Positions 41,922 to 51,978 of a DNA stretch of 64,000 nucleotides are shown one piece after another. The translations under genes and the position numbers were made by a program. Source of the stretch: Curtobacterium citreum (GTDB lineage: Bacteria > Actinomycetota > Actinomycetes > Actinomycetales > Microbacteriaceae). The notes beneath the pieces were generated by a model. That model searched no databases. It was not told the origin of the DNA and was given only the letters and a program-made list of their open reading frames with translations. The stretch lies in the NCBI RefSeq assembly GCF_006715175.1, contig NZ_VFMQ01000001.1:3038001-3102000 (forward strand). Direction: 5' to 3'. Each line of letters begins with the position of its first letter. Position 1 is the first letter of the stretch.

Positions 41922-42782
41922 ATGGCCCCCGTCCTGACCTCGCCGCTCGTGTCGACGCAGTGGCTCGCCGACCACCTCGGTGCTGACGAACTCGTCGTCC
42001 TCGACGCGTCCGTGCACACCACGGGGGCCGGCCTGGACATGCGGTGGCAGGACGCCCGCGACGCGTACGAGCAGCACGGGCACGTCCCGGGTGCCCGCTA
42101 CGCGGACCTCGTGCACGACCTGTCCGACGTCGATGCCGACCTGCCGTTCACCCGACCGACGGTGGAGCAGTTCGAGACCGCCGTCCAGGCACTCGGCGTG
42201 ACGAACGAGTCGTGCGTCGTGGTCTACGACGACAGCGTCGGCGAGTGGGCCGCTCGGTTGTGGTGGATCTTCCGGGCGTTCGGACACGACCGCGTGGCGG
42301 TCCTGGACGGCGGGTTCACCAAGTGGCGGGACGAGGGCCGACCGGTTCGCGTCGGCGCCCTGCGCGACGGGACGGCCCCGGCGATCGGTGCACCGTTCCT
42401 GGCGGGTGAGGAACGCCCGGTTTGGGTCGACCACGACCGGGTCCTGCGCGCGGTCCGCGGCGAGGAACCCGCGGCCCTCGTGCTCGCCGCTCCCCCGGCG
42501 TCGCTCGGCGACACCCACCCCGCGGTGGTCCCGGGGAGCGCGTCGATCACCACGGACGACGTCGTCGACCCCCGCACGAACACGTTCCTGCGCCGTCCGG
42601 CCCTGGCCGAGGTCTTCGCACCGGTCCTCGACGCGTCGGAGATCGTCACCTACTGCGGCGTGGGCAACGCGGCCTGCGTCGACGCCCTCGCACTGACGGT
42701 CCTGGGACACGACGACGTCAAGGTCTACGACGGGTCCCTGCTCGACTGGTGGCGGCGGGAGCCGGAGCGACTGGCGTCCTGA
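41922..42782 (+). CDS. Two-domain rhodanese / sulfurtransferase
   Basis: The 286-residue protein has two rhodanese domains: an inactive N-terminal one (GHVPGARYADLVHDLSD, VVVYDDSVGEWAARLWWIF) and a C-terminal one whose active loop is TYCGVGNAA with the persulfide Cys. It is the thiosulfate or 3-mercaptopyruvate sulfurtransferase type. An in-frame GTG at 41913 is an alternative start. The epimerase gene follows after 28 bases. Confidence 0.87.
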   Translation: MAPVLTSPLVSTQWLADHLGADELVVLDASVHTTGAGLDMRWQDARDAYEQHGHVPGARYADLVHDLSDVDADLPFTRPTVEQFETAVQALGVTNESCVVVYDDSVGEWAARLWWIFRAFGHDRVAVLDGGFTKWRDEGRPVRVGALRDGTAPAIGAPFLAGEERPVWVDHDRVLRAVRGEEPAALVLAAPPASLGDTHPAVVPGSASITTDDVVDPRTNTFLRRPALAEVFAPVLDASEIVTYCGVGNAACVDALALTVLGHDDVKVYDGSLLDWWRREPERLAS

Positions 42783-42810
42783 CCGCGGTGGCGGCACTAC
42801 CGTTGCTGCC

Positions 42811-43878
42811 ATGAGCACCAGGCGCGCCGTCGTCCTCGGCGGTACCGGCGGCATCGGCTCGGCCGTGGTCCGCGACCTCCTCGACGCGTCCGGCCACGGG
42901 GGTGACGACTGGCAGGTCGACGTCGTCGCCCGGCACGGCGGCCCCGCCACGGACGCGCTGACGGCCGCCGGAGCGACGTTCGTCCCCGGGGACCGCCGGG
43001 ACACCGCCGTGCTGCGGGAGCTCCTGCGCCCGGGTGCGGACCTGCTCGTGGACGCGGTCGGCGCCACCCGCGGCGACGCCCTACAGCTCCGTCCGTTCCT
43101 CGACGACGTCGGCTCCACGGTCTTCGTGTCGTCGAAGGCCGTCTACGCCGATGAGCAGGGGCGGCACGCGAACTCGGTCGAGCGGCCGGTCTTCGGCGGT
43201 GCCGTGACCGAGCTGCAGCCGACCGTGCCCGCCGGGGACGGCGACCCCACGAGCCGCGAGGGCTACGGCGCCGCCAAGATCGCCGCCGAGCAGGTGCTGC
43301 TCGACCACGGCGCCCCCGTCACGGTGCTGCGTCCCTCGAAGGTGTACGGCGTGGGCATCGGCCGCCCGCGCGAGTGGTTCGTGGTCCGTCGTGCGCTCGA
43401 CGGTCGGGAGCGGATCCTGCTCGCCGACGGCGGCCGAGGCGTCGACCACACGACCGCGGCGTCCGGCATCGCGTCGCTGGTCCGGATCGTCGCGGACGCC
43501 CCGGACCGCCGCATCCTCAACGTCGCCGACGAGACCGCCCCGAGCGTGCTCGAGATAGTCCGGACCGTCGCGGGCCTGGTCGACCACCGGTTCGACGAGG
43601 TCCTGCTCGACCAGGACGCGCCGGCGTTCGTCGGGACGACCCCGTGGAGCTCGCCGACGCCGTTCGTGCTCGACACCACCGCCGCGCGCGCCCTCGGCTG
43701 GCAGCCGCCGCGGTACGCCGAGGCCGTCCGGCCCGAGGTCGCATGGTTGCTGGAGACCGCCCACGCGGTACCGGCGGGCGGCGACGTCCCGTGGGCGGAG
43801 GACCCGTTCTGGGAGCGGATGTTCGACTACGGCCCGGAGGACGCCGCGCTGCTGCTGCTGTCGCTCGGACGGGACTGA
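42811..43878 (+). CDS. NAD-dependent epimerase/dehydratase-family protein
   Basis: The 355-residue extended SDR begins RRAVVLGGTGGIGSAVVRDL and has a Ser/Tyr-Lys-like site (VFVSSKAVYA; EGYGAAKIAAEQ, with YGAAK matching YxxxK). The C-terminal substrate domain ends in an acidic stretch. It probably acts on a nucleotide sugar or similar; the substrate is unknown. The next gene starts 4 bases after its stop. Confidence 0.82.
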   Translation: MSTRRAVVLGGTGGIGSAVVRDLLDASGHGGDDWQVDVVARHGGPATDALTAAGATFVPGDRRDTAVLRELLRPGADLLVDAVGATRGDALQLRPFLDDVGSTVFVSSKAVYADEQGRHANSVERPVFGGAVTELQPTVPAGDGDPTSREGYGAAKIAAEQVLLDHGAPVTVLRPSKVYGVGIGRPREWFVVRRALDGRERILLADGGRGVDHTTAASGIASLVRIVADAPDRRILNVADETAPSVLEIVRTVAGLVDHRFDEVLLDQDAPAFVGTTPWSSPTPFVLDTTAARALGWQPPRYAEAVRPEVAWLLETAHAVPAGGDVPWAEDPFWERMFDYGPEDAALLLLSLGRD

Positions 43879-43882
43879 GCCG

Positions 43883-44410
43883 GTGCCGCGGTCCGAGGTG
43901 CTCTTCGTCGGCGGCCGCTCGGGCGTCTGGAAGACCACCGCGGCCGAGGCACTGCACGACCTGCTGGTCGCCGCGGACGTCCGGCACGCGGTCGTCGAGG
44001 GCGACTTCCTCGACCTCGCCCACCCCGCGCCGCACGTCGAGCACCCCGAGGTGCGTCTCGCCGAACGGAACCTCGCGGCACTGTGGGCGGCGTACCGGGA
44101 GCTCGGACACCACCGGCTCGTGTTCACGAACACGGTGTCCGTCCTCGAGTGGCCGGCCCTGGCCGCCGCGATGGGGGACGACCCGGTGGTCACGGCCGTC
44201 CTGCTGCGCGCCGCTGACGACACCACGGCAGGTCGCCTCGCCCGGCGGGCAGGTGGCCGGGTCCCCGAGGCGCAGCTGGCACACAGCACGGCGACGGCCG
44301 GGAGGCTCGACGCGGCCACCGCGGACGGCGTCACCCGGGTGGACACCGACGACCTGACCCCGCAGCAGGTCGCGCGTCGACTCGCCACCCTGGCCGGCTG
44401 GCTCGTGTGA
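43883..44410 (+). CDS. P-loop NTPase/kinase-like protein with altered Walker A
   Basis: The 175-residue protein starts [20 protein letters not shown]. The layout matches small P-loop kinases: Walker A at residues 10-18, [10 protein letters not shown] as an acceptor-like segment, a Thr/Asn-rich strand, and [15 protein letters not shown] near the end. The conserved Gly before the Lys of GxxxxGK is Trp17 here (codon TGG, one base from GGG). Nucleotide binding may be lost or changed. Confidence 0.7.
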   Translation: MPRSEVLFVGGRSGVWKTTAAEALHDLLVAADVRHAVVEGDFLDLAHPAPHVEHPEVRLAERNLAALWAAYRELGHHRLVFTNTVSVLEWPALAAAMGDDPVVTAVLLRAADDTTAGRLARRAGGRVPEAQLAHSTATAGRLDAATADGVTRVDTDDLTPQQVARRLATLAGWLV

Positions 44411-44492
44411 CCGCAGCTGTGCACGGCGCCGCTCGTCCACAGACCACCCGCCCCGCCCGGTGCGCCCAGCGACGCCGGGGCAGGCTGGACCC

Positions 44493-46337
44493 ATGAGCGA
44501 CAACCGACTCGGCACCGCGGTCAGCCCCTACCTGCGGCAGCACGCCGCGAACCCGGTGGACTGGCGCGAGTGGGGCCCGGACGCGTTCGCCGAGGCAAGG
44601 GAGCGGGACGTCCCGGTGCTGGTGTCGGTCGGGTACGCGACGTGCCACTGGTGCCACGTGATGGCGCGGGAGAGCTTCTCCGACCCGGAGATCGGCGAGC
44701 TCCTGCGCGGGGACTTCGTCGCCGTGAAGGTCGACCGCGAGGAACGGCCCGACGTCGACGCGAGCCTGATGGCCGCCGCGAGCGCGTTCACCCAGCAGCT
44801 GGGCTGGCCCCTGACGGTGTTCGCGACGCCCGAGGGTCGGGTGTTCTTCGCCGGGACCTACTACCCGCCGACCCCGGTCGGACAGGTCGGTTCCTTCCGG
44901 CAGGTCCTCGCCGCGGTGCTCGACGCCTGGCGGGAGCGGCGGTCCGAGGTCGACACGAACGCGACCGCCATCGCGGCGGCGATCCGGCAGGGCGCCGAGG
45001 CGGACGCGGCCGCCCGGGGTGGTGCCGCGGGCGACCAGGGCGAGCCGCGCCTCCCGTCCATCGATGCGATCCGCTCGGTGACCGGACAGCTGGCGGCGGC
45101 CGAGGACGCGACGTACGGCGGCTTCGGAGGCGCGCCGAAGTTCCCCAGTGCGCCCCTCCTCGAGTTCCTCGGCGACGTCGCGGCCGACGGCGACGACGAC
45201 GCTGCCGCGTTCCTGGACCGCAGCCTGCGCGCCGTCCGGGACACCGAGCTGACCGACGACGACGGCGGCGTCTTCCGGTACGCGACCAAGCGCGACTGGA
45301 GCGTACCGCACTACGAGCGGATGCTGTACGACAACGCCGGGCTGCTCGCCGTCGCCGAGCAGGGCCAGGCCCGAGGCATCACGGACTTCCTGCGCGACAC
45401 CCTGCGGCGCGACGACGGCGCGTTCGTGGCCGCGCAGGACAGCGAGTCGACGATGGACGGTCAGCGGGTCGAGGGCGCGTGGTACCGACTCCCCCTCGAC
45501 GAGCGCGGACGGTTCGCCCCGCCGCCGCTCGACGACCAGGTGCTCACCGGGTGGAACGGCCTGGCGATCCGCGGCCTGGTGATCGCCGGCGCACGGCACG
45601 GCGACGCCGAGATGATCGCGCTCGCCCGCGGCGCCGCGGACGCGATCGTCGCGGGACACGTGCGCGACGGCCACGTCACGGTCCGCTCGAGCACCCCGCG
45701 GGGAGCCTCGAGTGCGCCGCCGACGATCGAGGACGTGGGGCTCCTGGCCGAGGGGCTGCTCGAACTCGCCCTGGTCACCGGCGACGTCGCGTTCGCCCAG
45801 GTCGCACGCTCCCTGGTGGACGACGGCCTCGCGGGACGCTTCGCCGTCGACCCGGTGCTCGCCGCGGCCGGGACCGTGACGGGGGAACAGCCGCAGACGG
45901 CACTGCGGTCGGGCACGGTGGCGCTCGCCGCTGCGGCGGCCGTGCTCGCGGCGCTGACCGGCGACGCCGGGTACCGCGAGGCTGCCGCGGTCCTGGTCGC
46001 GGACCGGGCCCACACCGGCACGGAGCGTCCGCTGGGGCACGCGGACGCGCTCGGCGTCGCGCTCGCGCTCCAGCGCCCGTCGCGCGAGGTCGTCGTCGTG
46101 GCCCCGGTCGACGACCCGATGCGCGCGGCCGCCGTCGCCGCGCGGCGGCCGGGCACCGTGGTCGGCACGGTGACCGGGGAGCAGGCCGCTGCCTGGACGG
46201 CGGCGGGCTTCGAACTGTTCGCGGGCCGCGACCTGCCGGGTGCCGCGGCGTACGTGTGCCACGACCGGGTGTGCGGCCTGCCTGCACGGTCCGCCGCGGA
46301 CCTCGCCGCGCAACTGGCCGCCGGAGCGACCGGCTGA
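44493..46337 (+). CDS. DUF255 thioredoxin-like / six-hairpin glycosidase-like protein (YyaL type)
   Basis: The 614-residue protein has an N-terminal thioredoxin-like domain with the CxxC site ATCHWCHVM (about residues 54-62) and [13 protein letters not shown]. The remainder is an alpha/alpha toroid of the six-hairpin type ([28 protein letters not shown]). Members are conserved but poorly understood. The stop lies in the first unit of a 24-bp tandem repeat. Confidence 0.88.
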   Translation: MSDNRLGTAVSPYLRQHAANPVDWREWGPDAFAEARERDVPVLVSVGYATCHWCHVMARESFSDPEIGELLRGDFVAVKVDREERPDVDASLMAAASAFTQQLGWPLTVFATPEGRVFFAGTYYPPTPVGQVGSFRQVLAAVLDAWRERRSEVDTNATAIAAAIRQGAEADAAARGGAAGDQGEPRLPSIDAIRSVTGQLAAAEDATYGGFGGAPKFPSAPLLEFLGDVAADGDDDAAAFLDRSLRAVRDTELTDDDGGVFRYATKRDWSVPHYERMLYDNAGLLAVAEQGQARGITDFLRDTLRRDDGAFVAAQDSESTMDGQRVEGAWYRLPLDERGRFAPPPLDDQVLTGWNGLAIRGLVIAGARHGDAEMIALARGAADAIVAGHVRDGHVTVRSSTPRGASSAPPTIEDVGLLAEGLLELALVTGDVAFAQVARSLVDDGLAGRFAVDPVLAAAGTVTGEQPQTALRSGTVALAAAAAVLAALTGDAGYREAAAVLVADRAHTGTERPLGHADALGVALALQRPSREVVVVAPVDDPMRAAAVAARRPGTVVGTVTGEQAAAWTAAGFELFAGRDLPGAAAYVCHDRVCGLPARSAADLAAQLAAGATG

Positions 46338-46402
46338 CCGGGACCCGACGGCCCCGGCTGACCGGGACCCGACGGCGCCGACTGATCGGGGCCTGACGGC
46401 CC
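46331..46402. repeat. 24-bp tandem repeat, three copies, spanning the upstream stop codon
   Basis: The period is 24 bases starting CGGCTGACCGGGACCCGACG at 46331 and 46355, and diverged at 46379 (CGACTGATCGGGGCCTGACG). The first unit contains the stop codon of the DUF255 gene; the last ends 17 bases before the hrpA start codon. Confidence 0.8.
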
Positions 46403-46419
46403 GCTATCCTGGAAGGCTC

Positions 46420-49400
46420 ATGTCTGCCGCACCCGTCATCACGTACCCGCCGGAACTGCCCGTCTCGCAGCGGCGGGACGACATCGCCGCCGCGATCCGC
46501 GACCACCAGGTCGTCATCGTCGCGGGCGCCACGGGTTCCGGCAAGACGACGCAGCTGCCGAAGATCTGCCTGGAGCTCGGGCGCGAGTCGATCGGTCACA
46601 CGCAGCCCCGTCGGATCGCGGCGCGGACGATCGCCGAGCGCGTGTCCGAGGAACTCGGCGGCGAGCTGGGCGACCTGGTCGGCTACCAGGTGCGCTTCAC
46701 CGACAAGGTGTCGGCGAACACCCGCATCAAGCTGATGACCGACGGGATCCTGCTCAACGAGATCCACTTCGACCGCGACCTGAAGCGCTACGACACGATC
46801 ATCATCGACGAGGCGCACGAGCGCTCGCTGACGATCGACTTCCTGCTCGGCTACCTCAAGCGACTGCTGCCCCGACGTCCCGACCTGAAGGTCGTCATCA
46901 CGTCGGCGACGATCGACCCGGAGTCGTTCTCGCAGCACTTCGGCGGCGCGCCCATCATCGAGGTGTCCGGGCGGACGTACCCGGTCGAGGTCCGCTACCG
47001 CCCGCTCGTGGCGGACGACGCCACCGACGCGGACGACGACACCGACGCGCGAAACGACGACACCGACCCGCGGACCGACGACAGCGGCAGCCGCGGCGGT
47101 GCGGGCGCGGACGACCGCGACGTCCTGCAGGGCATCACCGACGCGCTCGACGAGCTGGCGCAGGAGGACCCGGGCGACGTCCTCGTGTTCCTGTCCGGCG
47201 AGAACGAGATCCGCGACGCGCAGGACGCGATCGAGGGGCGGAAGTACCCGGGCACCGAGGTCCTGCCCCTGTACGGCCGGCTGTCCGCAGCCGACCAGCA
47301 CCGCGTCTTCGAACGGCGGAGCACCCCGGGCATCCGCCGCCGCGTGGTGCTCGCGACGAACGTGGCGGAGACGAGCCTCACGGTGCCGGGCATCAAGTAC
47401 GTCGTCGACACCGGCACCGCGCGCATCTCCCGGTACTCCCCGCGCGCCAAGGTGCAGCGGCTCCCGATCGAGGCGATCTCGCAGGCCAGCGCGAACCAGC
47501 GCTCGGGTCGTGCCGGCCGGACGAGCGCCGGCATCGCGATCCGGCTGTACTCCGAGCCCGACTTCGACCGTCGCCCGGAGTTCACCGACCCCGAGATCCT
47601 CCGCACGAACCTCGCAGCCGTGATCCTGCAGATGATCTCGCTCGGCTTCGGTGACATCGAGTCGTTCCCCTTCCTGCAGCCGCCGGACTCCCGTGGTGTG
47701 AAGGACGGGCTCGACCTGCTCCGCGAGCTCCGGGCCGTGGACGGCGACGGGCGCATCACGAAGACCGGGCGGCAGCTGACCCGGCTCCCGATCGACCCGC
47801 GGCTCGGCCGGATGGTCCTCGAGGCGGGCCGGCAGGGCGTCGGGCGCGAGGTCATCGCGATCGTCAGCGCCCTGAGCATCCAGGACCCCCGCGAGCGTCC
47901 GCTCGAGAAGCGCGCGCACGCCGACCAGCTGCACGCGCGGTTCGCCGACCCGACGAGCGACTTCCTCACCCTGCTCAACCTCTGGAACCACATCGAGGAC
48001 CAGCAGGAGGCGCTGTCGTCGAGTGCGTTCCGGCGACTGTGCAAGGCCGAGTTCCTCAACCACCTGCGCATCCGCGAGTGGCAGGACCTGTACCGCCAGC
48101 TGTCGCGCGCCGCGAAGCAGGTCGACGTCCGCGTCGGGCAGTCCCGGAGCGAGGACGGCGACGCGGTGCACCGGTCGTTGCTCGCCGGGCTCCTCAGCCA
48201 GATCGGCCTGCGCGACAAGGAGAAGCGCGACTACCTCGGCTCCCGCAACACCCGGTTCGTGGTGTTCCCCGGCAGTGTCCTCGCGAAGAAGCAGCCCGAC
48301 GCCGTGATGGCCGCCGAGCTCGTCGAGACGAGTCGCCTGTTCGCCCGGACCGTCGGGCGGATCGACCCCGCGTGGGTCGAGCCGCTCGCTGGGGACCTGT
48401 TGAAGCGCACCCACGGGGAACCGCACTGGGAGAAGAAGCAGGGCGCGGCCGTCGCCTACGAGCGGGTGACCCTGTTCGGGGTGCCCGTGGTGCAGCGGCG
48501 TCGCGTGCAGTACAAGCGCGTCGACCCGGAGCACTCGCGCGAGCTCTTCATCCGGCACGCCCTGGTCGAGGGCGAGTGGGACGCCCAGCAGGCCTTCGAC
48601 CGCGACAACCGGAAGCTCCGCCGCGAGCTCGAACAGCTCGAGGAACGCACCCGTCGGCGGGACATCCTGTTCGACGACGAGCGCGTGTACGACTTCTACG
48701 ACGCCCGCATCCCCGCGGACGTCGCCACGACGCGCGACTTCGAGGGGTGGTGGCGCCAGGCACGGCGCGACCAGCCGGACCTCCTCACGATGCGCCGGTC
48801 CGACCTGCTCGACGAGGACGCGGCCGAGGCCGCCCAGGACCAGCAGGAGTACCCGACGCAGTGGCGCTCGGGCGACCAGCGCCTCGCGATCAAGTACCGC
48901 TTCGAGCCCGGCGCGCAGGACGACGGCGTGAGCGTGCAGGTGCCGCTCGCGCTGCTCCCCCGCATGCGCGAGGAAGGCTTCGACTGGCAGGTGCGCGGCC
49001 TCAGGAAGGAGCTCGTCACGGCGCTCATCAAGTCGCTGCCGAAGCAGATCCGGAAGAACGTCGTGCCCGCGGCGGACTGGGCCGAGAAGATCGTCGCGGA
49101 GCTACCGGACGACGCCCCGACGGAGCCGACCGAGTCCTTCCGCGCGACGCTCGCCAAGGCGATCCAGCGGATGACGTACGTCACCGTCAGCGAGTCCGAC
49201 TTCGACCTCGCGCGCGTCCCGGCGCACCTGCTCCCGACCTGGGCCGTCGTCGACGAGCGCGGTCGGCGGGTCGAGTCCGGCAAGGACCTGTCGGCCCTGC
49301 AGACCAAGCTCAAGGACCGGACCCGGCAGAGCGTCGCGTCCGCCACGGCGAAGGCTGCGTCCCGGCCTGGAGGCGCGGCGCGCGTCGCCGGGGCGTCCTC

Positions 49401-50295
49401 CGGTGTGCAGCTGGAGCGGTCCGGCATGACGGCGTGGCCGCCGCAGGACCTGCCGCAGGTGCTCGACACGAAGCAGGCCGGCGGGGTGATCCGCGCGTAC
49501 CCGTCCCTGGTCGAGGAGGGCGACGGGCCGAAGGCGACGGTCGGCGTCGAGCTGCTCGCGACCCCGGGCGACCGGGCCGTCCGGATGCCGGCCGGTGTCC
49601 GGCGTCTGGTGATGCACGCGGTGCCGTCCCCCGTGTCCTACGTGCAGTCGCACCTCACCGCGCAGGAGAAGCTCGCGCTGGCCGCGAGCCCGTACCCCTC
49701 CACCGCAGCGCTCTTCGACGACGTGCTCGCCGCGGTCGTCGACGCGGGCATCCGTCGAGCGCACCCGGACGGCCTGGTCTTCACGAAGGCGGAGTTCGAG
49801 GCCGTGCGGGACGCCGTGTCCGCGACGGTCGTCGACACGATGTTCACGGCGGTGTCCGAGGTCGCCGCGGTCCTCACCGCGCAGCGCGCCGCCGACAAGG
49901 CCCTCAAGCAGGCGAACTCCATGGCGCTCCTGCCGGCGCTCAGTGACATGCGCCAGCAGTCGGAACGCCTGGTCTTCCCGGGCTTCGTCAGCGTCGCCGG
50001 CCTCGACCGCCTCCGGCGCATCCGCGTGTACCTGCAGGGCATCGACGCCCGCGTCCAGAAGCTCCTGCAGAACCCCGGCCGCGACGCCGGCTGGATGCGC
50101 GAGGTGTCCGTCGCGACGGACCGCTACACCGACGCCGGTGGAACCTTCCCGCCGTCGATCGGCGCGCACCCGGAGCTCGTGCACGCGCGGTGGATGCTCG
50201 AGGAGTTCCGGCTCAGCCTGTTCGCGCAGGAGCTCGGGACGGCCGAGACGGTCTCGCTGCAGCGCATCACGAAGGCTCTGGCCGCCGCGCGCTGA
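46420..50295 (+). CDS. hrpA: ATP-dependent DEAH-box RNA helicase
   Basis: The 1291-residue HrpA has motif I GATGSGKTTQLPK, motif II DEAHERS, motif III SATID, motif V TNVAETSLTVPG and motif VI QRSGRAGRTSAG. The winged-helix/ratchet and OB regions follow, and the long C-terminal DUF3418 region fills the last 600 residues, as usual for bacterial HrpA. A strongly acidic insertion (about 195-230, DDATDADDDTDARNDDTD) separates the RecA lobes. GGAAGG precedes the ATG. Confidence 0.94.
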   Translation: MSAAPVITYPPELPVSQRRDDIAAAIRDHQVVIVAGATGSGKTTQLPKICLELGRESIGHTQPRRIAARTIAERVSEELGGELGDLVGYQVRFTDKVSANTRIKLMTDGILLNEIHFDRDLKRYDTIIIDEAHERSLTIDFLLGYLKRLLPRRPDLKVVITSATIDPESFSQHFGGAPIIEVSGRTYPVEVRYRPLVADDATDADDDTDARNDDTDPRTDDSGSRGGAGADDRDVLQGITDALDELAQEDPGDVLVFLSGENEIRDAQDAIEGRKYPGTEVLPLYGRLSAADQHRVFERRSTPGIRRRVVLATNVAETSLTVPGIKYVVDTGTARISRYSPRAKVQRLPIEAISQASANQRSGRAGRTSAGIAIRLYSEPDFDRRPEFTDPEILRTNLAAVILQMISLGFGDIESFPFLQPPDSRGVKDGLDLLRELRAVDGDGRITKTGRQLTRLPIDPRLGRMVLEAGRQGVGREVIAIVSALSIQDPRERPLEKRAHADQLHARFADPTSDFLTLLNLWNHIEDQQEALSSSAFRRLCKAEFLNHLRIREWQDLYRQLSRAAKQVDVRVGQSRSEDGDAVHRSLLAGLLSQIGLRDKEKRDYLGSRNTRFVVFPGSVLAKKQPDAVMAAELVETSRLFARTVGRIDPAWVEPLAGDLLKRTHGEPHWEKKQGAAVAYERVTLFGVPVVQRRRVQYKRVDPEHSRELFIRHALVEGEWDAQQAFDRDNRKLRRELEQLEERTRRRDILFDDERVYDFYDARIPADVATTRDFEGWWRQARRDQPDLLTMRRSDLLDEDAAEAAQDQQEYPTQWRSGDQRLAIKYRFEPGAQDDGVSVQVPLALLPRMREEGFDWQVRGLRKELVTALIKSLPKQIRKNVVPAADWAEKIVAELPDDAPTEPTESFRATLAKAIQRMTYVTVSESDFDLARVPAHLLPTWAVVDERGRRVESGKDLSALQTKLKDRTRQSVASATAKAASRPGGAARVAGASSGVQLERSGMTAWPPQDLPQVLDTKQAGGVIRAYPSLVEEGDGPKATVGVELLATPGDRAVRMPAGVRRLVMHAVPSPVSYVQSHLTAQEKLALAASPYPSTAALFDDVLAAVVDAGIRRAHPDGLVFTKAEFEAVRDAVSATVVDTMFTAVSEVAAVLTAQRAADKALKQANSMALLPALSDMRQQSERLVFPGFVSVAGLDRLRRIRVYLQGIDARVQKLLQNPGRDAGWMREVSVATDRYTDAGGTFPPSIGAHPELVHARWMLEEFRLSLFAQELGTAETVSLQRITKALAAAR

Positions 50296-50348
50296 CCCCA
50301 CAACGGGTGGGTCTTCAAAGGCAATGATCCCTCATAGGCTGGCGGGCG

Positions 50349-51893
50349 ATGAGTACCGTCAAGCAGGCAGTGACCTTTCAGCTCGAAGACGTCTACAAAC
50401 TCTCCGGCGTACCGACCGTCACCTTCGTCGAACCAATCGAGTATTCTCGACTCAAAATCGCACTAAGGACCCCGGGGCGCGGCGTAGTCATTGAAGGTCC
50501 GTCGAAAATTGGAAAGACGAGCGCGGTCACCAAAGCACTGGAGTCAGTGACGACTAGTGAGTCCGTTCTCGCACTTAGTGCTCGGCGACCGGATGACGTC
50601 GAGCTCATTAGAGAACTTCCCGGGATGGAATCGATCGGAGTCGTCATCATCGACGACTTTCATCGTCTCGACCAGACGAGCCGCGAGTCCATTTCTGATT
50701 TCATGAAGGTACTTGCCGATGAGGAACGTACCGACTCGAAGGTGGTCGTGATTGGGATCAATAAGGCCGGTGAATCACTGATCGCCATGGCGCCTGATCT
50801 GGGCGGGCGTATTGAGGTGATCAAACTCGGTGTGAACCCGGTTGACCGCATCGAGACTCTCATCAATAAGGGAGCCGACGCGCTCAACATATCGCTCGAC
50901 GCCGCGGCAGAGATCGCCCAAAACTCGCAAGGCAGCTTCAACATCGCTCAGGCTCTTTGCCACGACGCTTGCCTCACGAAAGAAGTAACCGAGACTGAGA
51001 CGACTCACACAGTCGTTGACTCCTCCTTCGAATTGATTCGCGAACGAGTGCTCGATCGCCTCTCAGCGACTTTCCAGCGCCGAGCAGAGATGTTTGCCAA
51101 AGGCAAGAAGCTGAGGCGGGAGGGACGAGCGCCTTATCTGCAAATTCTGCGTTGGCTGTCTCAGAGCGAAGAATGGACGATCGAACTGCAGCGCGAGATG
51201 CGGAAAAATCCGACCCTTCGACCGAGCGTGAGCCAAGTAGTAGAGAAGGGCCACCTGCGCAACCTTCTCGAGGAACGAGCAGATATGCTGTCGGATCTGC
51301 TGCATTACGACGAGGAAAGCCGCGTGCTTGCGGTGGAAGATCCGCAGTTCTACTTCTACATCAAGCACCTGCCGTGGAACCGGTTTGCGGAGCGTCTTGG
51401 GTACTTCGAAGTGAGCTTTTCGTCGACCTACGATTACGCGCTTTCGTTCGCCGGGTCGGACCGAGACATCGCGAACGCCCTGTACGAACAGTTGGCCGAT
51501 CGCGAACTTGGCGTTTTCTACGATAAGAACGAGCAAAGTCGAATTCTCGCGGCAAATGTTGAGGAGTACCTGGCCCCCATCTATAAGAGCGAGGCTAGCT
51601 ATATCGTCGTGATTCTCGGACCAGATTACCCGAAGCGAATCTGGACGCGGTTTGAGTCGAAGCAATTCAGAGATCGCTTTGGCGAAAACGCAGTAATTCC
51701 AATCTGGCTTGCAGATGTTGATTATTCGGCTTTCGACGTGTCGCGCGATGTTGGGGGAATCACGATCGACCGGAATGGCGATCTCGAGCCGCAGATCGAG
51801 AGCGCAGTTCAACAGCTTGCAGGCCGGCTCGCTGACGACCGAGCTGAGGCAGCCGCGCAGGCCGCGGCCGACGGGACGGAATCGATCGAGTAA
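50349..51893 (+). CDS. P-loop ATPase fused to a C-terminal TIR domain (candidate defence effector)
   Basis: The 514-residue protein has three parts. Residues ~20-230 form an AAA/STAND-like ATPase: Walker A GPSKIGKTS (Gly50-Ser58), Walker B VVIIDDFHR (Asp102-Asp103), sensor-like VVVIGINKAG and an Arg in GGRIEV. Residues ~230-350 are helical, probably oligomerisation or sensing. Residues ~359-495 form a TIR domain: YDYALSFAGSDRDIANALYE, VFYDKNE, YIVVILGPDYPKR, and the NADase-type Glu436 in WTRFES. TIR enzymes cleave or cyclise NAD to abort infection; that role is inferred. GC is low (two sampled 60-base lines are 57% and 52%, against 67% in hrpA). It stands alone between hrpA and a terminator, with no integrase near. 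Confidence 0.82.
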   Translation: MSTVKQAVTFQLEDVYKLSGVPTVTFVEPIEYSRLKIALRTPGRGVVIEGPSKIGKTSAVTKALESVTTSESVLALSARRPDDVELIRELPGMESIGVVIIDDFHRLDQTSRESISDFMKVLADEERTDSKVVVIGINKAGESLIAMAPDLGGRIEVIKLGVNPVDRIETLINKGADALNISLDAAAEIAQNSQGSFNIAQALCHDACLTKEVTETETTHTVVDSSFELIRERVLDRLSATFQRRAEMFAKGKKLRREGRAPYLQILRWLSQSEEWTIELQREMRKNPTLRPSVSQVVEKGHLRNLLEERADMLSDLLHYDEESRVLAVEDPQFYFYIKHLPWNRFAERLGYFEVSFSSTYDYALSFAGSDRDIANALYEQLADRELGVFYDKNEQSRILAANVEEYLAPIYKSEASYIVVILGPDYPKRIWTRFESKQFRDRFGENAVIPIWLADVDYSAFDVSRDVGGITIDRNGDLEPQIESAVQQLAGRLADDRAEAAAQAAADGTESIE

Positions 51894-51896
51894 CGG

Positions 51897-51943
51897 GTCG
51901 CCCGCTGCCGCCATCGTTCTGGAAATCGCTGACAGCGGGCGAC
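51897..51943. terminator. Hairpin ending the TIR-ATPase gene
   Basis: A perfect 11-bp stem (GTCGCCCGCTG with CAGCGGGCGAC) encloses 25 bases between the convergent TIR-ATPase and YbaK genes. Confidence 0.75.
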
Positions 51944-51978
51944 TCTCCTCTCGACGAGCTTCCCCAAGCTGCGACCTG

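Noticed and set aside
40077..43118. A 1013-codon open frame on the minus strand
   Set aside because: It runs antisense to the exporter, rhodanese and epimerase genes, is extremely Arg/Asp/Glu/Gly-rich without any motif, and is an artefact of high GC with few stop codons.
45775..48558. A 927-codon minus-strand frame over the DUF255/hrpA genes
   Set aside because: It is a mirror of well-supported coding genes with low-complexity composition.
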